Assembly: GCA_963677015.1 (NCBI GenBank)
Contig: OY781533.1
Span: forward strand, 2,294,001 to 2,358,000
Origin: G963556115 sp963677015
Lineage (GTDB): Bacteria > Planctomycetota > SZUA-567
Reading direction: 5' to 3'
Length of the DNA stretch: 64,000 bases
Shown here: positions 34,077 through 43,339 of the stretch, in pieces
How positions within the stretch are numbered: the stretch's first letter is position 1
Layout of the letters: every line of letters starts with the position of its first letter
Made by a program: the position numbers and the translations under genes
The notes under the pieces: model-generated
Databases searched by the model: none
What the model was told of the DNA's origin: nothing
What the model saw: only the letters and a program-made list of their open reading frames with translations

Positions 34077-35363
34077 ATGCCCTCCCGAAAATTGTATGTA
34101 TTTACCAACGTGTTTTTTGCCGCTCTTCTTTTTATAGTTCCAGCCTATTGCTCCGGCGACTCTGAAACTTCAAAATTTGATGCTCATGCCAATGATTTTA
34201 AATATTATTTTAATGATGCAGATATGGATTTTCATTTTGGCAACCTCATTCTGGGCTCTATTGTAAATAAAGGAGCAGAAACAGGTGAAGCATTCTACGC
34301 CGCGTCAAAAATCGTAGACGGTTCCGCCGAGTCATGGCAGAAAGCATGGTATGAACTGGCACAAAGAATAGAAAAACGCGGTCGTGAATCTCTAAAAGCA
34401 GATCATGCGGTAAGCGCGAGGACTCTGCTTTTGCGTGCGTCATACTATTACCGTATTTCCCTTCTATCCATCCTACCCACCGATTCACGTCTCAAAGAAC
34501 GCGCCTTGAAATCTCGTGAGCTGCTAAAACAAGCGGGGAGCCTTCTAACGCCAAAACTTGAATATATTGAGATCCCGTTCAAAGACACCTTCCTGACCGG
34601 ATACTTTCGCAAAGCACATTCTGACAACACTCCTTGCAAAACTCTGTTAATGATCGGAGGCGGCGAAACCTTTGCCGAAGATCTGTATTTCTATCTTGGA
34701 CAGGAAGCCTATGAACATGGCTATAACTTTCTGTGCATAGATCTTCCTGGTCAGGGGCTAATGCCATTTCAAGGATATACCTTCAAACCGGATATGTACA
34801 TACCGCTTAAAGCTGTAGTCGACTATGCTGTAGGACGAAAAGATATTGACCGTGAAAAACTCGCGGCTTATGGTATAAGCGGCGGTGGCGGATTTGTGCC
34901 TCAGGCGGCGATGCACGACAAGAGAATAAAAGCAATAGCAATGAACTCGGCAGTAGTCAATGCCTATCCACTGTTCGCCAAGATGCCGGTAACCCAGGCA
35001 ACAACAGAAGAAAAAGCAGCCTGGACCAGCTTTCATGCTAATATTGTTAAAGTAATCAATTGGCGCTGGGGTGTGCCGATGGAGGATACATCCGCTCTAA
35101 TTGGGGCCAATAAAGGTTTTGAATTTGATCCTAAAAGAGTGGAACAACCGGCTCTTATAATAATAGGTGAGGGTGAATATGCAGGAGCCGAGGCAAAGTC
35201 ACAGCAAAATGAGGCCATTGACAACCTGCCGAACCCAAAGAAAAAACTTGTAATCACTCCCGCTGCTGATGGAGCATCAAATCACTGTATAATGGAGAAC
35301 CGCAGTCTTGTCGGTGTTATTCTTTTCGACTGGCTGGATGATATTTTCAACAAGACAAAATAA
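34077..35363 (+). CDS. Secreted alpha/beta hydrolase
   Basis: A 428-residue protein with an N-terminal signal peptide (KLYVFTNVFFAALLFIVPAYC, cleavage near YCSG; a lipoprotein is not excluded, although the lipobox is poor). A helical N-terminal region of about 150 residues precedes an alpha/beta-hydrolase core starting near TLLMIGGGETFAEDLYF. It has the nucleophile elbow GISGGGG (about residue 264), an acid-loop region ALIIIGEGEYAGAE, and a candidate catalytic His in ASNHCIMENR near the end. The layout resembles the FrsA/2,6-dihydroxypseudooxynicotine hydrolase group. AGGAG lies 8 bases before the ATG. The substrate is unknown; monocistronic. Confidence 0.82.
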   Translation: MPSRKLYVFTNVFFAALLFIVPAYCSGDSETSKFDAHANDFKYYFNDADMDFHFGNLILGSIVNKGAETGEAFYAASKIVDGSAESWQKAWYELAQRIEKRGRESLKADHAVSARTLLLRASYYYRISLLSILPTDSRLKERALKSRELLKQAGSLLTPKLEYIEIPFKDTFLTGYFRKAHSDNTPCKTLLMIGGGETFAEDLYFYLGQEAYEHGYNFLCIDLPGQGLMPFQGYTFKPDMYIPLKAVVDYAVGRKDIDREKLAAYGISGGGGFVPQAAMHDKRIKAIAMNSAVVNAYPLFAKMPVTQATTEEKAAWTSFHANIVKVINWRWGVPMEDTSALIGANKGFEFDPKRVEQPALIIIGEGEYAGAEAKSQQNEAIDNLPNPKKKLVITPAADGASNHCIMENRSLVGVILFDWLDDIFNKTK

Positions 35364-35478
35364 CAGTAACCGCCGGCACAACTAATACTTATATGCTGAA
35401 CTTCGGTTCATAATATCTTCACAGTTTCATTTATAGATATGAATAAAATTTATAGTTTCCAAACTGATTATATAATAA

Positions 35479-35505
35479 AATTGCTGCATTTAACATGCAG
35501 CAATT
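35479..35505. terminator. Bidirectional hairpin between hydrolase and cheX
   Basis: An 11-bp perfect inverted repeat with a 5-base loop (35479-35489 with 35495-35505) lies between the convergent genes ending at 35363 and 35569. On the minus strand it is followed by TTATTATA. Confidence 0.65.
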
Positions 35506-35568
35506 AATACATTATAATATAAACAATTAACAGAAATTCAATACATTTAAAAACTGTCAACGGAACTA

Positions 35569-36066
35569 TTAAATTTTAACCAGGAACATCGCAATTGTAA
35601 AAGAAAGATCCTGCCGCGGATTTGGAACAATACCATCAAGTTCGAAATCAACACTTATAGTTGTCGCTCCTTTATAATGGGAAATAAAATAATTAGATCC
35701 GACAACAACTGAAGGAGTACTGATCTTATCAAACTTATACTCGGTAACCGAGAGTACGGCCTTGGTCTGACCGGCAATAATGTTACAAATCTCGCATAAT
35801 CCGTCAAGAACATTATTATCAAGAGTAGTCATCTCTTCACCCAGCATTTTACCGGCGAGAAACATAGCGCCCTCTTCAGAGGTATTTATAAGAATTGAAC
35901 CATTACAATTACCGGCGCAACCGATAATAGCAGTAACGTCGCGGGTGCAGGTAAACCGCCGACTGGCACCTACAGGCACCGGCTTCAGACCAGCCATAGC
36001 CAGACCATCCCTTGCCGACTTTACCAGAACTCCAACAAGTTTCTCATCAATTCTCAATATTTTCAT
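35569..36066 (-). CDS. cheX: CheX-like chemotaxis phosphatase
   Basis: A 165-residue cytoplasmic protein of the CheC/CheX/FliY family, which dephosphorylates CheY-P. The central helix carries the catalytic pattern E-x-x-N in LDGLCEICNIIAGQ. It is preceded by the beta-strand SILINTSEEGAMFLAGKMLGEE and followed by the second half KFDKISTPSVVVGSNYFISHY and VDFELDG. A single E-x-x-N helix fits CheX rather than CheC, which has two. AAGG lies about 7 bases before the ATG. It is the last of three leftward genes behind two diguanylate cyclases, with a gap of 165 bases. No other che gene is in the window. Confidence 0.85.
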   Translation of the reverse strand: MKILRIDEKLVGVLVKSARDGLAMAGLKPVPVGASRRFTCTRDVTAIIGCAGNCNGSILINTSEEGAMFLAGKMLGEEMTTLDNNVLDGLCEICNIIAGQTKAVLSVTEYKFDKISTPSVVVGSNYFISHYKGATTISVDFELDGIVPNPRQDLSFTIAMFLVKI

Positions 36067-36231
36067 TTTTCAACCTTATGGCAAAGATTTATCGTAATAA
36101 GCCAGAACACCATAACACCTATAATCAGTTAAATTGTACCTTAAAGAATATCAGGCATTTCCCAATAGTCAAGTAAAAAACGGTAGTGATTGAACACAGA
36201 AACTATAAATGAGGATAATACCTAAACCATT

Positions 36232-37335
36232 CTACCCTAAATTTAAAGTGCATATGCGATTTCTGCCTTCATTCTTTGCAATATACAACGCCTCATCAGC
36301 CATTCGAATCACCGAATTTGTCGTCATCTCCTTTTTACCGTCAAATGTAAACAAACCCGCACTGACAGTAACATAATCATCAATATGTGAACCGTTGTGC
36401 TTTATCTTCGCATCCCGAATATTATCAACAATTCTCTGACCTACCATAAGAGCGTCCATCGCCTTTACATTATATAGCAGCACCACAAACTCCTCACCGC
36501 CAAAACGAAAGACACTGTCACTGTCTCGCATTACAGAATAATTGATAATTTCAGCGACCCGAACCAGACAGCGATCCCCCTGAATATGTCCATAATGATC
36601 ATTATAATACTTGAAATAATCGATATCAATAACGATCACACTCAAAGGTACTTCACTGCGCCTTGACATAGACATATACGACTTTATCTGTTCATTGAGA
36701 AACTGTTTATTATAAAGCCCTGTTAAAGTATCTATACGCATCATACGGCGCAGTTCTTCATTTTTCAACACCAGCGATTTATGATCACTCTTATGCTTAT
36801 CAATCATTACTACAACCATCCACATTACCAGTATAAATGCCAGCGGTACCACCAGTGAATAGTATAATGCAATCTCCTCCTCGACCGGAACAATTGCTAT
36901 GAATTTATTCTTATAATATTCATAGCTCATCACCGCCACAAGAAATACAAACAAACACGGATTAATAATATAACGCTGCAGTTTCGTCGCCACTAGATTC
37001 AAGGAAAGCAGAATAACAAAGATATAGAGTATGGCACCAATGGCTATACTACCTCTCACCATAACCCAGGCGGGTATGAGTACTAAAGCTATCCCATATA
37101 TAATCAGATTTTTTGCCAGCTGCTCCAGTTTCTCATGCAAAACCAGCTCAGCCAAAGTAACAGTACACACCAGAACACCGACCCAAAACACCGGATATGA
37201 CTCGTTTCGTTTTATATATATCATGGATAAAAGAGTTAACAAAGCTTCAGCCGCAATAAGCAGATTTAATATTACCAGCACATTAACATCAAAGCTGTAA
37301 CTCTTTCTAAATCTTAAGAATTTAAAGATATTAAT
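36232..37335 (-). CDS. Membrane diguanylate cyclase (GGDEF), probable ATT start
   Basis: About 367 residues: six hydrophobic segments in the first 180, a short helix, and a GGDEF domain making cyclic di-GMP. The active site is FRFGGEEF, preceded by the inhibitory site RDSD and the metal-binding IDIDYFKYYNDHYGH. The first usable ATG/GTG/TTG is GTG at 37279-37281, without a ribosome site. In frame upstream, GGAGGT (37342-37347) lies 6 bases before ATT (37333-37335). The added residues (FRKSYSFDVNVLVILN) align with the N-terminus of the neighbouring paralogue (YRSYDIDQQLVIALN) and bring the length to 367 against 364. I therefore favour the ATT start. The enzyme assignment is firm; the start is inferred. 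Confidence 0.9.
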   Translation of the reverse strand: MNIFKFLRFRKSYSFDVNVLVILNLLIAAEALLTLLSMIYIKRNESYPVFWVGVLVCTVTLAELVLHEKLEQLAKNLIIYGIALVLIPAWVMVRGSIAIGAILYIFVILLSLNLVATKLQRYIINPCLFVFLVAVMSYEYYKNKFIAIVPVEEEIALYYSLVVPLAFILVMWMVVVMIDKHKSDHKSLVLKNEELRRMMRIDTLTGLYNKQFLNEQIKSYMSMSRRSEVPLSVIVIDIDYFKYYNDHYGHIQGDRCLVRVAEIINYSVMRDSDSVFRFGGEEFVVLLYNVKAMDALMVGQRIVDNIRDAKIKHNGSHIDDYVTVSAGLFTFDGKKEMTTNSVIRMADEALYIAKNEGRNRICTLNLG

Positions 37336-37555
37336 AACGACACCTCCAAAACCGCCATTACAAACACCACAAATTTATTTTAACAATATTTTTACTAACA
37401 ATAAAGAAATAAAAGATAATTTTTATCCTGTCACGCAACCATTACCGTATGCGTGAAACTGAATAATTAATAAACCTGTCTGAAATTAAAATACAAGAAA
37501 TAATAATAATATGTATTTACGGACATAGGCTGCTGCAACTTAAGCAACTGAGGAA

Positions 37556-38650
37556 TTAATCTGCAGTATAATATCTGTTCCGCCCGAGATTCTTCGCTTT
37601 ATATAACGCCTTATCCGCCTCAAGCACCAGCCGTTCAGACTGCAATTCTTCATATCCGTCATACGAAGAGACTCCAATACTGACTGTTACCCGGGGTGCT
37701 ATACTCGAACTCTTATGCTCTATATCAAGTTTATCAATATTAAAAAGTATTCTCTCGGCAACTTTTATCGCTGCCTTTTTCTGAGTGTTATTCAGCAGCA
37801 CCACAAATTCCTCTCCCCCAAAACGAAAGACGATATCACTGTCACGAAGTGCAGAGTCCTTCAAAGCCCCGGCAATCTCTTTCAGACATTCATCACCCTG
37901 TAAATGCCCGTAAGTATCATTATACATTTTGAAAAAATCTATATCTATCAGCAATACACTTAACGGTATGCGTTTTCTGACTGCCATTGAAAGCGAGATC
38001 TTTAACTGTTCATTAAGATACTGCTTATTATATAGACCGGTAAGGGTATCCACCCGCATCAGATACTGCAGTTCAGAATTTTTCGCCACCAGTTCATTAT
38101 GCTTTCTTCGGTATGATCTGGTCATAGCAATTCCTACGGCAGCAAATGTCAGCTGACCGATAGGAATAAAAACCAGATAATACTTGATTAACTGGCTTCC
38201 ATGAGGCATAACCGCAGCAATCCCCGGATGATAATACTCATAGAGCATAAAGAGAAACACAAAAATTATTAAAAAAGGATTAATAATGATTCTCTGCATT
38301 TTACTGGCAACAAAATTCAGAGAAAAAAACGCGACATTGGAATATATCGCTGTCGGCATAGTTATACTTCCAACAGAAACAAAACCCAGTGGAATAAGTA
38401 TCAACGCATAAACATACACCGATAACCGGAGTATGACGTCATAGTATTCAGCGGTATATGCCAATATCGCACACGTAAGCGAAAAAAGCATAACCACCAC
38501 CCAAAATACAAATGACAGCATATTCATACCCAGATAAAACATCCCGGCTATAGTAAAAAATGCCAGAGCGAAGGCGATTGCATTCAGGGCGATAACCAGT
38601 TGCTGATCAATATCATATGACCGGTAATTAGCAATTATTCCTGTTTTCAT
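37556..38650 (-). CDS. Membrane diguanylate cyclase (GGDEF)
   Basis: A 364-residue protein with about six hydrophobic segments (residues 20-185) and a C-terminal GGDEF domain: IDIDFFKMYNDTYGHLQGD, allosteric RDSD, active site VFRFGGEEFVVLL, and the end EADKALYKAKNLGRNRYYT. It synthesises cyclic di-GMP from two GTP and should be product-inhibited through the RxxD site. It is a close paralogue of the next gene downstream (same architecture and closely similar GGDEF segments), so a local duplication is likely. The membrane region has no named sensor domain that I recognise. The start has AAAGGTCGG a few bases upstream. Confidence 0.94.
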   Translation of the reverse strand: MKTGIIANYRSYDIDQQLVIALNAIAFALAFFTIAGMFYLGMNMLSFVFWVVVMLFSLTCAILAYTAEYYDVILRLSVYVYALILIPLGFVSVGSITMPTAIYSNVAFFSLNFVASKMQRIIINPFLIIFVFLFMLYEYYHPGIAAVMPHGSQLIKYYLVFIPIGQLTFAAVGIAMTRSYRRKHNELVAKNSELQYLMRVDTLTGLYNKQYLNEQLKISLSMAVRKRIPLSVLLIDIDFFKMYNDTYGHLQGDECLKEIAGALKDSALRDSDIVFRFGGEEFVVLLNNTQKKAAIKVAERILFNIDKLDIEHKSSSIAPRVTVSIGVSSYDGYEELQSERLVLEADKALYKAKNLGRNRYYTAD

Positions 38651-39090
38651 ATCCGACCTTTAAAATGACACACACAGCAAAATAATAAGATATACCCCAA
38701 TATCAATCCATTACCCTATATCTTAATAAAACAATACAACACATTAAAGCACTAAATACAAAATATTACATATTTTAACCATCATTACATTACTATACAC
38801 ATAACACTCATTACAAAAACATGTTACAGGATATCATAATCAACTGACTGGCAATCAAAACAGCAAAAAAATGCAACACAACCCCATAAAAAAGTTAAAT
38901 CGACACACTAATTAGATACTTATGCTACTAAAAATGCTGTTTTTACTGCTACACCACCCATTAATTATCATAAGCTCAAAACAGCCCTGCTCAAAGTTCT
39001 CAAATTTCTCAATATAAAACGAGCCCACACTAAAAAAAGTGCAGGCTAGGCAAAAAATAATCAATTAAAGAGAGAACTACAGTTAAATAA
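38651..39090. other. Intergenic region, AT-rich, no gene
   Basis: About 440 bases with no coding frame. It is rich in ATTACA/AACA-type low-complexity sequence. A possible imperfect terminator for the DUF3089 gene lies at its right end (39022-39047). Confidence 0.6.
39022..39047 (-). terminator. Possible terminator of the DUF3089 hydrolase gene
   Basis: Imperfect 10-bp stem (39022-39031 with 39038-39047, two mismatches) followed on the minus strand by CGTTTTAT, about 45 bases past the stop at 39091. Confidence 0.45.
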
Positions 39091-40026
39091 TCATACACTT
39101 TCTTCAGCAAAATAAGATTCAATCCGCCGTGCAACATTACGCTTAAGATTATTATAGAAAAAGGCATAATCATAACGGTGATACACCCACTCCGGCCAGC
39201 GTCCGAGTCTATTCAAATCAACAATATTGGTAGCCTTCAGATCATTAACAACCAACACCCCTCTTGCTGTATCCAGATAAGCGCCACAAAAATCTGCGAC
39301 CTTTTCCAGTACTTCACCGGTTGAATCACGAAAGAATACCGCCCCCAGATTAAGATCCGAAGAAGCGGAAACAGAGTCTGTACGCCAGTTCAACGGATTA
39401 ATCCCGACAGCACCGTCAAGTAGTACCGGAGACCCAGTAGCTCCCTCCCCCTGCGTATTATAGGTTATAATAACTCCGGTATCATCCTCTCTCTGCGCCA
39501 GAGACAGATGCGGATATTTCTCAAGATCAGCGACGGTCAATGAATATCCTATAGCATAAGCCGCCACCAGCCGCTTTTTTAACTCGCTATCCCCAAAAAA
39601 CTTCCGCAACAGCTCAAGAACAACCATTGATCCCTGACTATGCCCGGCAAGAATAAAAGGTCTGCCAGAATTAAGCTGCTCAAGATAATACATAAATGCC
39701 GTTTCAACATCCCTGCAACCCAGTCTAAACGCAGGATCTTCATAGGCATCTCTACCGCCGTTTTTCACCTCCATCGACTGAGTAGCCGCTGACTGCTGCC
39801 GGTAGAAAGGAGCAAAAACATTCGCCGATTCCGCATACACCCCGGCTTGTGCCGTCAAAAGTCCGGCGGCATTCCGCCTGAGACCAGCATCTGAAATATC
39901 CATATTTAACGGATCATTCTCAACATAAATTGTCGGATAAACATAGAAAACATCAACCTTCTTAGCCGGCACATCAGGTATGGACAGCCAGCAGAAGCTA
40001 TCCGTATAATCCAAGGCATCAGACAT
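39091..40026 (-). CDS. DUF3089-family alpha/beta hydrolase
   Basis: A 311-residue protein matching the DUF3089 group of lipase-like alpha/beta hydrolases: an N-terminal VDVFYVYPTIYVENDP strand-loop, the segment ANVFAPFYRQ, and the nucleophile elbow FILAGHSQGSMVVLELL (about residue 128). There is no signal peptide, so it is probably cytoplasmic, although family members are often exported. A catalytic His candidate lies in the C-terminal third (VYHRYDYAFFYNNL). GGAGG lies 8 bases before the ATG. Substrate unknown. It is transcribed divergently from the secreted LecA-like protein gene. Confidence 0.85.
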   Translation of the reverse strand: MSDALDYTDSFCWLSIPDVPAKKVDVFYVYPTIYVENDPLNMDISDAGLRRNAAGLLTAQAGVYAESANVFAPFYRQQSAATQSMEVKNGGRDAYEDPAFRLGCRDVETAFMYYLEQLNSGRPFILAGHSQGSMVVLELLRKFFGDSELKKRLVAAYAIGYSLTVADLEKYPHLSLAQREDDTGVIITYNTQGEGATGSPVLLDGAVGINPLNWRTDSVSASSDLNLGAVFFRDSTGEVLEKVADFCGAYLDTARGVLVVNDLKATNIVDLNRLGRWPEWVYHRYDYAFFYNNLKRNVARRIESYFAEESV

Positions 40027-40470
40027 TGTTTAATCCTCCCTTCAGTCTGCAAACATCCTCTGTCGAATCAAAAATATAGTAAAACAATTTAAATCTTAGT
40101 ATACATATTCACCCCGCCCAACGCTTTTAAAAAAAATTTCAAATCCTCGCTGTAATACAACAATATACCCATAAAACACTTAGAGCATTACAAATCAATT
40201 CAAAATAATTATGTTCTACAAATTTTCGAACTATTTTAAAAGAAAATAAACGCCAACAGTAATTATCCTGTATAGCGTCCGATAAGATACCCTGAACGTC
40301 CGATAAGTAAATGATCGCCGTTGTATACCAGATTACATAGCAATTTGATAATAACCGTATTAATTACCAACTTCATCAGAGAACAGAATTAAAACTTTCA
40401 GCAAATTCAAGTCTGCTGTTAATAATTAGCGCACGAAATACAAGCGATATAAACAAGATAAGGAAAAACA
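40027..40470. other. Intergenic region with tandem 11-bp repeats
   Basis: No gene. AT-rich except for a distinct stretch at 40271-40320 with two copies of CGTCCGATAAG (40276-40286 and 40297-40307) exactly 21 bases apart, about 165 bases before the next ATG. Confidence 0.7.
40276..40307 (+). repeat. Two direct repeats CGTCCGATAAG, 21-bp period
   Basis: Perfect 11-bp copies begin at 40276 and 40297, two helical turns apart, in the upstream region of the secreted LecA-like gene. The spacing suits a dimeric activator or repressor binding one face of the DNA. CCGATAA also recalls the flagellar sigma28 -10 box, but no TAAA lies 15 bases upstream of either copy. Confidence 0.6.
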
Positions 40471-41700
40471 ATGAAAACCGGAATAATACTATTAGCTATA
40501 ACCCTGACACTGTTTATGAACTTGGGCAAAGCCTCCGAGCCGAAGCAAATTAATGACCTCATTCAAAACCCGATCACCGAAAGCCAGCCACAATTCTCCA
40601 ATACCGGCAGCAGGTCAGGTAAAATATTCACTATTCAGGCAAATACCCCATGGCAGAAAACAGGTATAAAGCTGCATAAGGGGCAGTCCGTAATAGTCAG
40701 TTACCTGCAAGGAAACTGGAGAGTTAACCCCATGCAGAATGAGTATGATGCAAACGGCTGCCCGGGAACCTCGGTTGATAATGATGCCTATATTTTACGT
40801 CTGGTCAATGAAGGTGCACTCTGCGGTAGAATCGGACAGGATGGAGAACCATTTTTTATTGGCAACACCCGAGAAATTATCGCAATTGCTGACGGTGAAC
40901 TGTTTCTCTGTGCCAATGATGATATAAATCAGAGCCTGGGACAAGGATTTAACGATAACGAAGGAGCACTCGACATTGTAGTCTACAGTATAGCAGGAAC
41001 AGTCAATAATACTGATATTTATGATGATGACCCGGTACCGGAAAATCCAGATCAGGATATACCGATGGAACTTATGGGCGACTATAACCCTATAACCGGC
41101 TTCACCCCACAGGAAGCTTGCCGTCTACTGGTTAAAAGCACCTGCCCCGCCGAACAGCAGAAGCATTTAAACTCCGGCAGATACAGGTATATTATCTGGC
41201 AGCAGCCAACCCGCTATCATGAAACAGAATATTACAGCATAAAGCTTACAGAAAAAACAGATGGCATAGAAAGGGATCTGGAGTATTTTCTCGTCGGAGC
41301 CAATGGGGAAATTTTTATGCGTGATGAAGTAAATAATGAAGTTGCCACCTATGATCTTGTCTTCACCTTCCCAACTATTCCACTGCATATAGCAGAGAAT
41401 GAAATGCTCAGCGACCCTCCTGAAGATGAACTGTCATTTAGCGAAGCGGCCAAACTGCTCGCTCTCAAACTCTACCTCAATAATTCTCTTGATATATCGG
41501 ATATTACCCGGCTTTCCCTCTACTATCAGGGGATAATGGATTATCAGGGAGCTGAATATTATCTCCTTGGTATCTGCAACGATTATACTCCGGATAACCC
41601 GGGGATACTCAACAAATACTGCATGGATGGAAAAGGTGAGATACTCAAAGGAATAGATTTAAACGAACACATGATCTGGGAACCTTTAATTATTAATTAA
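40471..41700 (+). CDS. Secreted protein with LecA-like sugar-binding region, otherwise unknown
   Basis: A 409-residue protein with a signal peptide (MKTGIILLAITLTLFMNLGKA/SEP). Residues about 45-175 resemble the beta-sandwich of LecA (PA-I galactose lectin) and related carbohydrate-binding modules: IFTIQANTPWQKTGIKLHKGQ, YDANGCPG, GRIGQDGEPFFIG, DGELFLCAND, then NDNEGALDIVVYSI. An acidic Pro/Asp linker (about 185-200) leads to about 210 residues of unknown fold with a repeated-looking FTPQEACRLLV/SFSEAAKLLAL pattern. It is probably periplasmic or extracellular, perhaps binding sugar. AAGGA lies 6 bases before the ATG, and the tandem repeats upstream may control it. Confidence 0.75.
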   Translation: MKTGIILLAITLTLFMNLGKASEPKQINDLIQNPITESQPQFSNTGSRSGKIFTIQANTPWQKTGIKLHKGQSVIVSYLQGNWRVNPMQNEYDANGCPGTSVDNDAYILRLVNEGALCGRIGQDGEPFFIGNTREIIAIADGELFLCANDDINQSLGQGFNDNEGALDIVVYSIAGTVNNTDIYDDDPVPENPDQDIPMELMGDYNPITGFTPQEACRLLVKSTCPAEQQKHLNSGRYRYIIWQQPTRYHETEYYSIKLTEKTDGIERDLEYFLVGANGEIFMRDEVNNEVATYDLVFTFPTIPLHIAENEMLSDPPEDELSFSEAAKLLALKLYLNNSLDISDITRLSLYYQGIMDYQGAEYYLLGICNDYTPDNPGILNKYCMDGKGEILKGIDLNEHMIWEPLIIN

Positions 41701-41898
41701 AAGATAATACCTGAAGCAATATATCACAATAATAATTCCCATCCCGGAAAAACTCCGACTCCAGTAAATCAGTACCGGAATAGAAATTTCTACTTAAAAA
41801 TAATGATTTTAATAATATTCAAAAAAGTTGATAAGCTTACGCTGATTAGTTATCAGAAAACACAAAAATCAAAAGAATAGTTATAACAAAGCTGACTG

Positions 41899-42288
41899 CT
41901 AATGCTCACACTTTTCATTGGCGTTACAGCAACTCTCACATATACCGCGAATAAAGACATCATGACCTTCATGGACAAATCCGGAAGGTACCGCTTCAGG
42001 CAGATCCAGCGGACACCCCGGAATTACATAGATAACCTTGCATTTACGACAATAAAAGTAATGATGGTGTGCCTTGCCGGCACGCTCATAATATGTTCCT
42101 AAAGGTGGAAATTCAATTTTAACCAGCCAGCCTTCTTCCACCAGCAAGTTTACATTACGGTATACCGTCGCTATATTGGTAGTGCTGATAATCTCCTGCG
42201 CCAGATCGAGTATCTCTTTTATGCACAGCGGATGATCATTATCAGTGAACACCTTTCGTATAGCGTTTTTTTGTGGAGTATTTCGCAT
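41899..42288 (-). CDS. zur: Fur-family metalloregulator, probably Zur
   Basis: A 129-residue repressor of the Fur family. The N-terminal winged helix includes TTNIATVYRNVNLLVEEGWL. The dimerisation/metal half carries AGKAHHHYFYCRKC with the first structural CxxC, and a C-terminal CESCCNANEKCEH with the second Cys pair. It is encoded 196 bases downstream of the zinc-type ABC transporter genes, in the same direction, so zinc sensing (Zur) is more likely than iron. Its operator is probably the long palindrome upstream of znuA. The opposite frame has no support. Whether it shares the znu transcript is not clear from sequence. Confidence 0.87.
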   Translation of the reverse strand: MRNTPQKNAIRKVFTDNDHPLCIKEILDLAQEIISTTNIATVYRNVNLLVEEGWLVKIEFPPLGTYYERAGKAHHHYFYCRKCKVIYVIPGCPLDLPEAVPSGFVHEGHDVFIRGICESCCNANEKCEH

Positions 42289-42484
42289 TTTTCAACTTAA
42301 ATTCATAACAAAAACAATTGATCGGTACTTTAATAACCGGTAACTATCTTAATTATAGATACTTGGCAATTCATTTAAACCGTATTTTTGAAATACTCAA
42401 CAAATCAAAATAAAGATACCCCATAGATAATGGCACATCAGCCAGCGCACAAAGAGCTATAGAAGGTATAATCATTTACTGAAT

Positions 42485-43339
42485 TCAAACAAAGAGACGT
42501 TTATAAAGATACTTCACTGCAAGTACAAATAAATAAAAAGAACCGGCAATTTCAATTATAGTCGCTCCTGTTGGCAGCTCCAGACCATAGGATACTACTA
42601 TGCCACTCCAGCTCGTCAGCAGACAGAAAACAAAAGACAATAGCATTATCTTCCACAACCTCGAAGAGAGCCTGCAGGCAGTAGCCGAAGGCAGTGTAAG
42701 CAAAGCTATTACCATCACCAGCCCAACCACCTGCGTAAGAATAACCACACTCAGTGAAGTCAGCAGATTGAGTAAAGTATGATAGAAAGCTATGTTAATT
42801 CCGCGTATCCGTGCCGTCTCCGGCTGAAAACTGACGACCAGAAACTTATTATAAAACATAAATACCAGAGCCGCTATTATAATATCCAACGCAATGATAT
42901 AATAAATATCGGTTTTATTGATCATCAGAATATTACCAAAAAGATAACTCATCAGATCTTCATAATACCCGGGAGTCGCGGTTATGAAAAAGATACCCGT
43001 CGCCATACCAATTGCCCAGATAGCACTCAGTACCGTATCTTCACGCTCCTTACCAAAATATGTCACTGCGGAAATTATCAAAGCTGCCAGAACCGCTGCA
43101 ACTACTGCTCCAGTAAGCGGGCTTAGCCACTTTACACCATATACCACTTGAATATACTTTGCAGCCCCCATGCCACCGAGAACACAATGCGCGATAGCTC
43201 CGGCAACGTAGGTAGATTTACGCACTACCGTATAACTGCCGATGATTCCGCAACAGATACTGGTAAAACAGGCGGCAATAAAGGCATACTGTAAAAATGA
43301 GAATTTAAATAAATCCGCTAAAAAAGTTTCCAAAATCAC
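42485..43339 (-). CDS. znuB: Zinc ABC transporter permease
   Basis: A 284-residue inner-membrane protein of the ABC-3 family (ZnuB, MntB, TroC) with about eight helices. Family segments: SICCGIIGSYTVVRKSTYVAGAIAHCVLGGMG near the N-terminus, and VVGLVMVIALLTLPSATACRLSSRLW in the C-terminal third. The GTG start overlaps the stop of the ATPase gene by 4 bases (GTGA), and the ribosome site GGAAGGAA lies in the ATPase 3' end, a sign of tight coupling. It imports zinc, or possibly manganese, together with the two proteins encoded upstream. Confidence 0.93.
   Translation of the reverse strand: MILETFLADLFKFSFLQYAFIAACFTSICCGIIGSYTVVRKSTYVAGAIAHCVLGGMGAAKYIQVVYGVKWLSPLTGAVVAAVLAALIISAVTYFGKEREDTVLSAIWAIGMATGIFFITATPGYYEDLMSYLFGNILMINKTDIYYIIALDIIIAALVFMFYNKFLVVSFQPETARIRGINIAFYHTLLNLLTSLSVVILTQVVGLVMVIALLTLPSATACRLSSRLWKIMLLSFVFCLLTSWSGIVVSYGLELPTGATIIEIAGSFYLFVLAVKYLYKRLFV

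Noticed and set aside
37279..37358. 14-codon ATG frame overlapping the diguanylate cyclase start
   Set aside because: It is out of frame, has no good ribosome site of its own, and runs over the GGAGGT that better serves the in-frame ATT. Kept only as part of the AUU-start observation.
40270..40310. Sigma28 promoters formed by the two CCGATAAG copies
   Set aside because: Neither copy has TAAA 15 bases upstream; treated as a regulator-type repeat instead.
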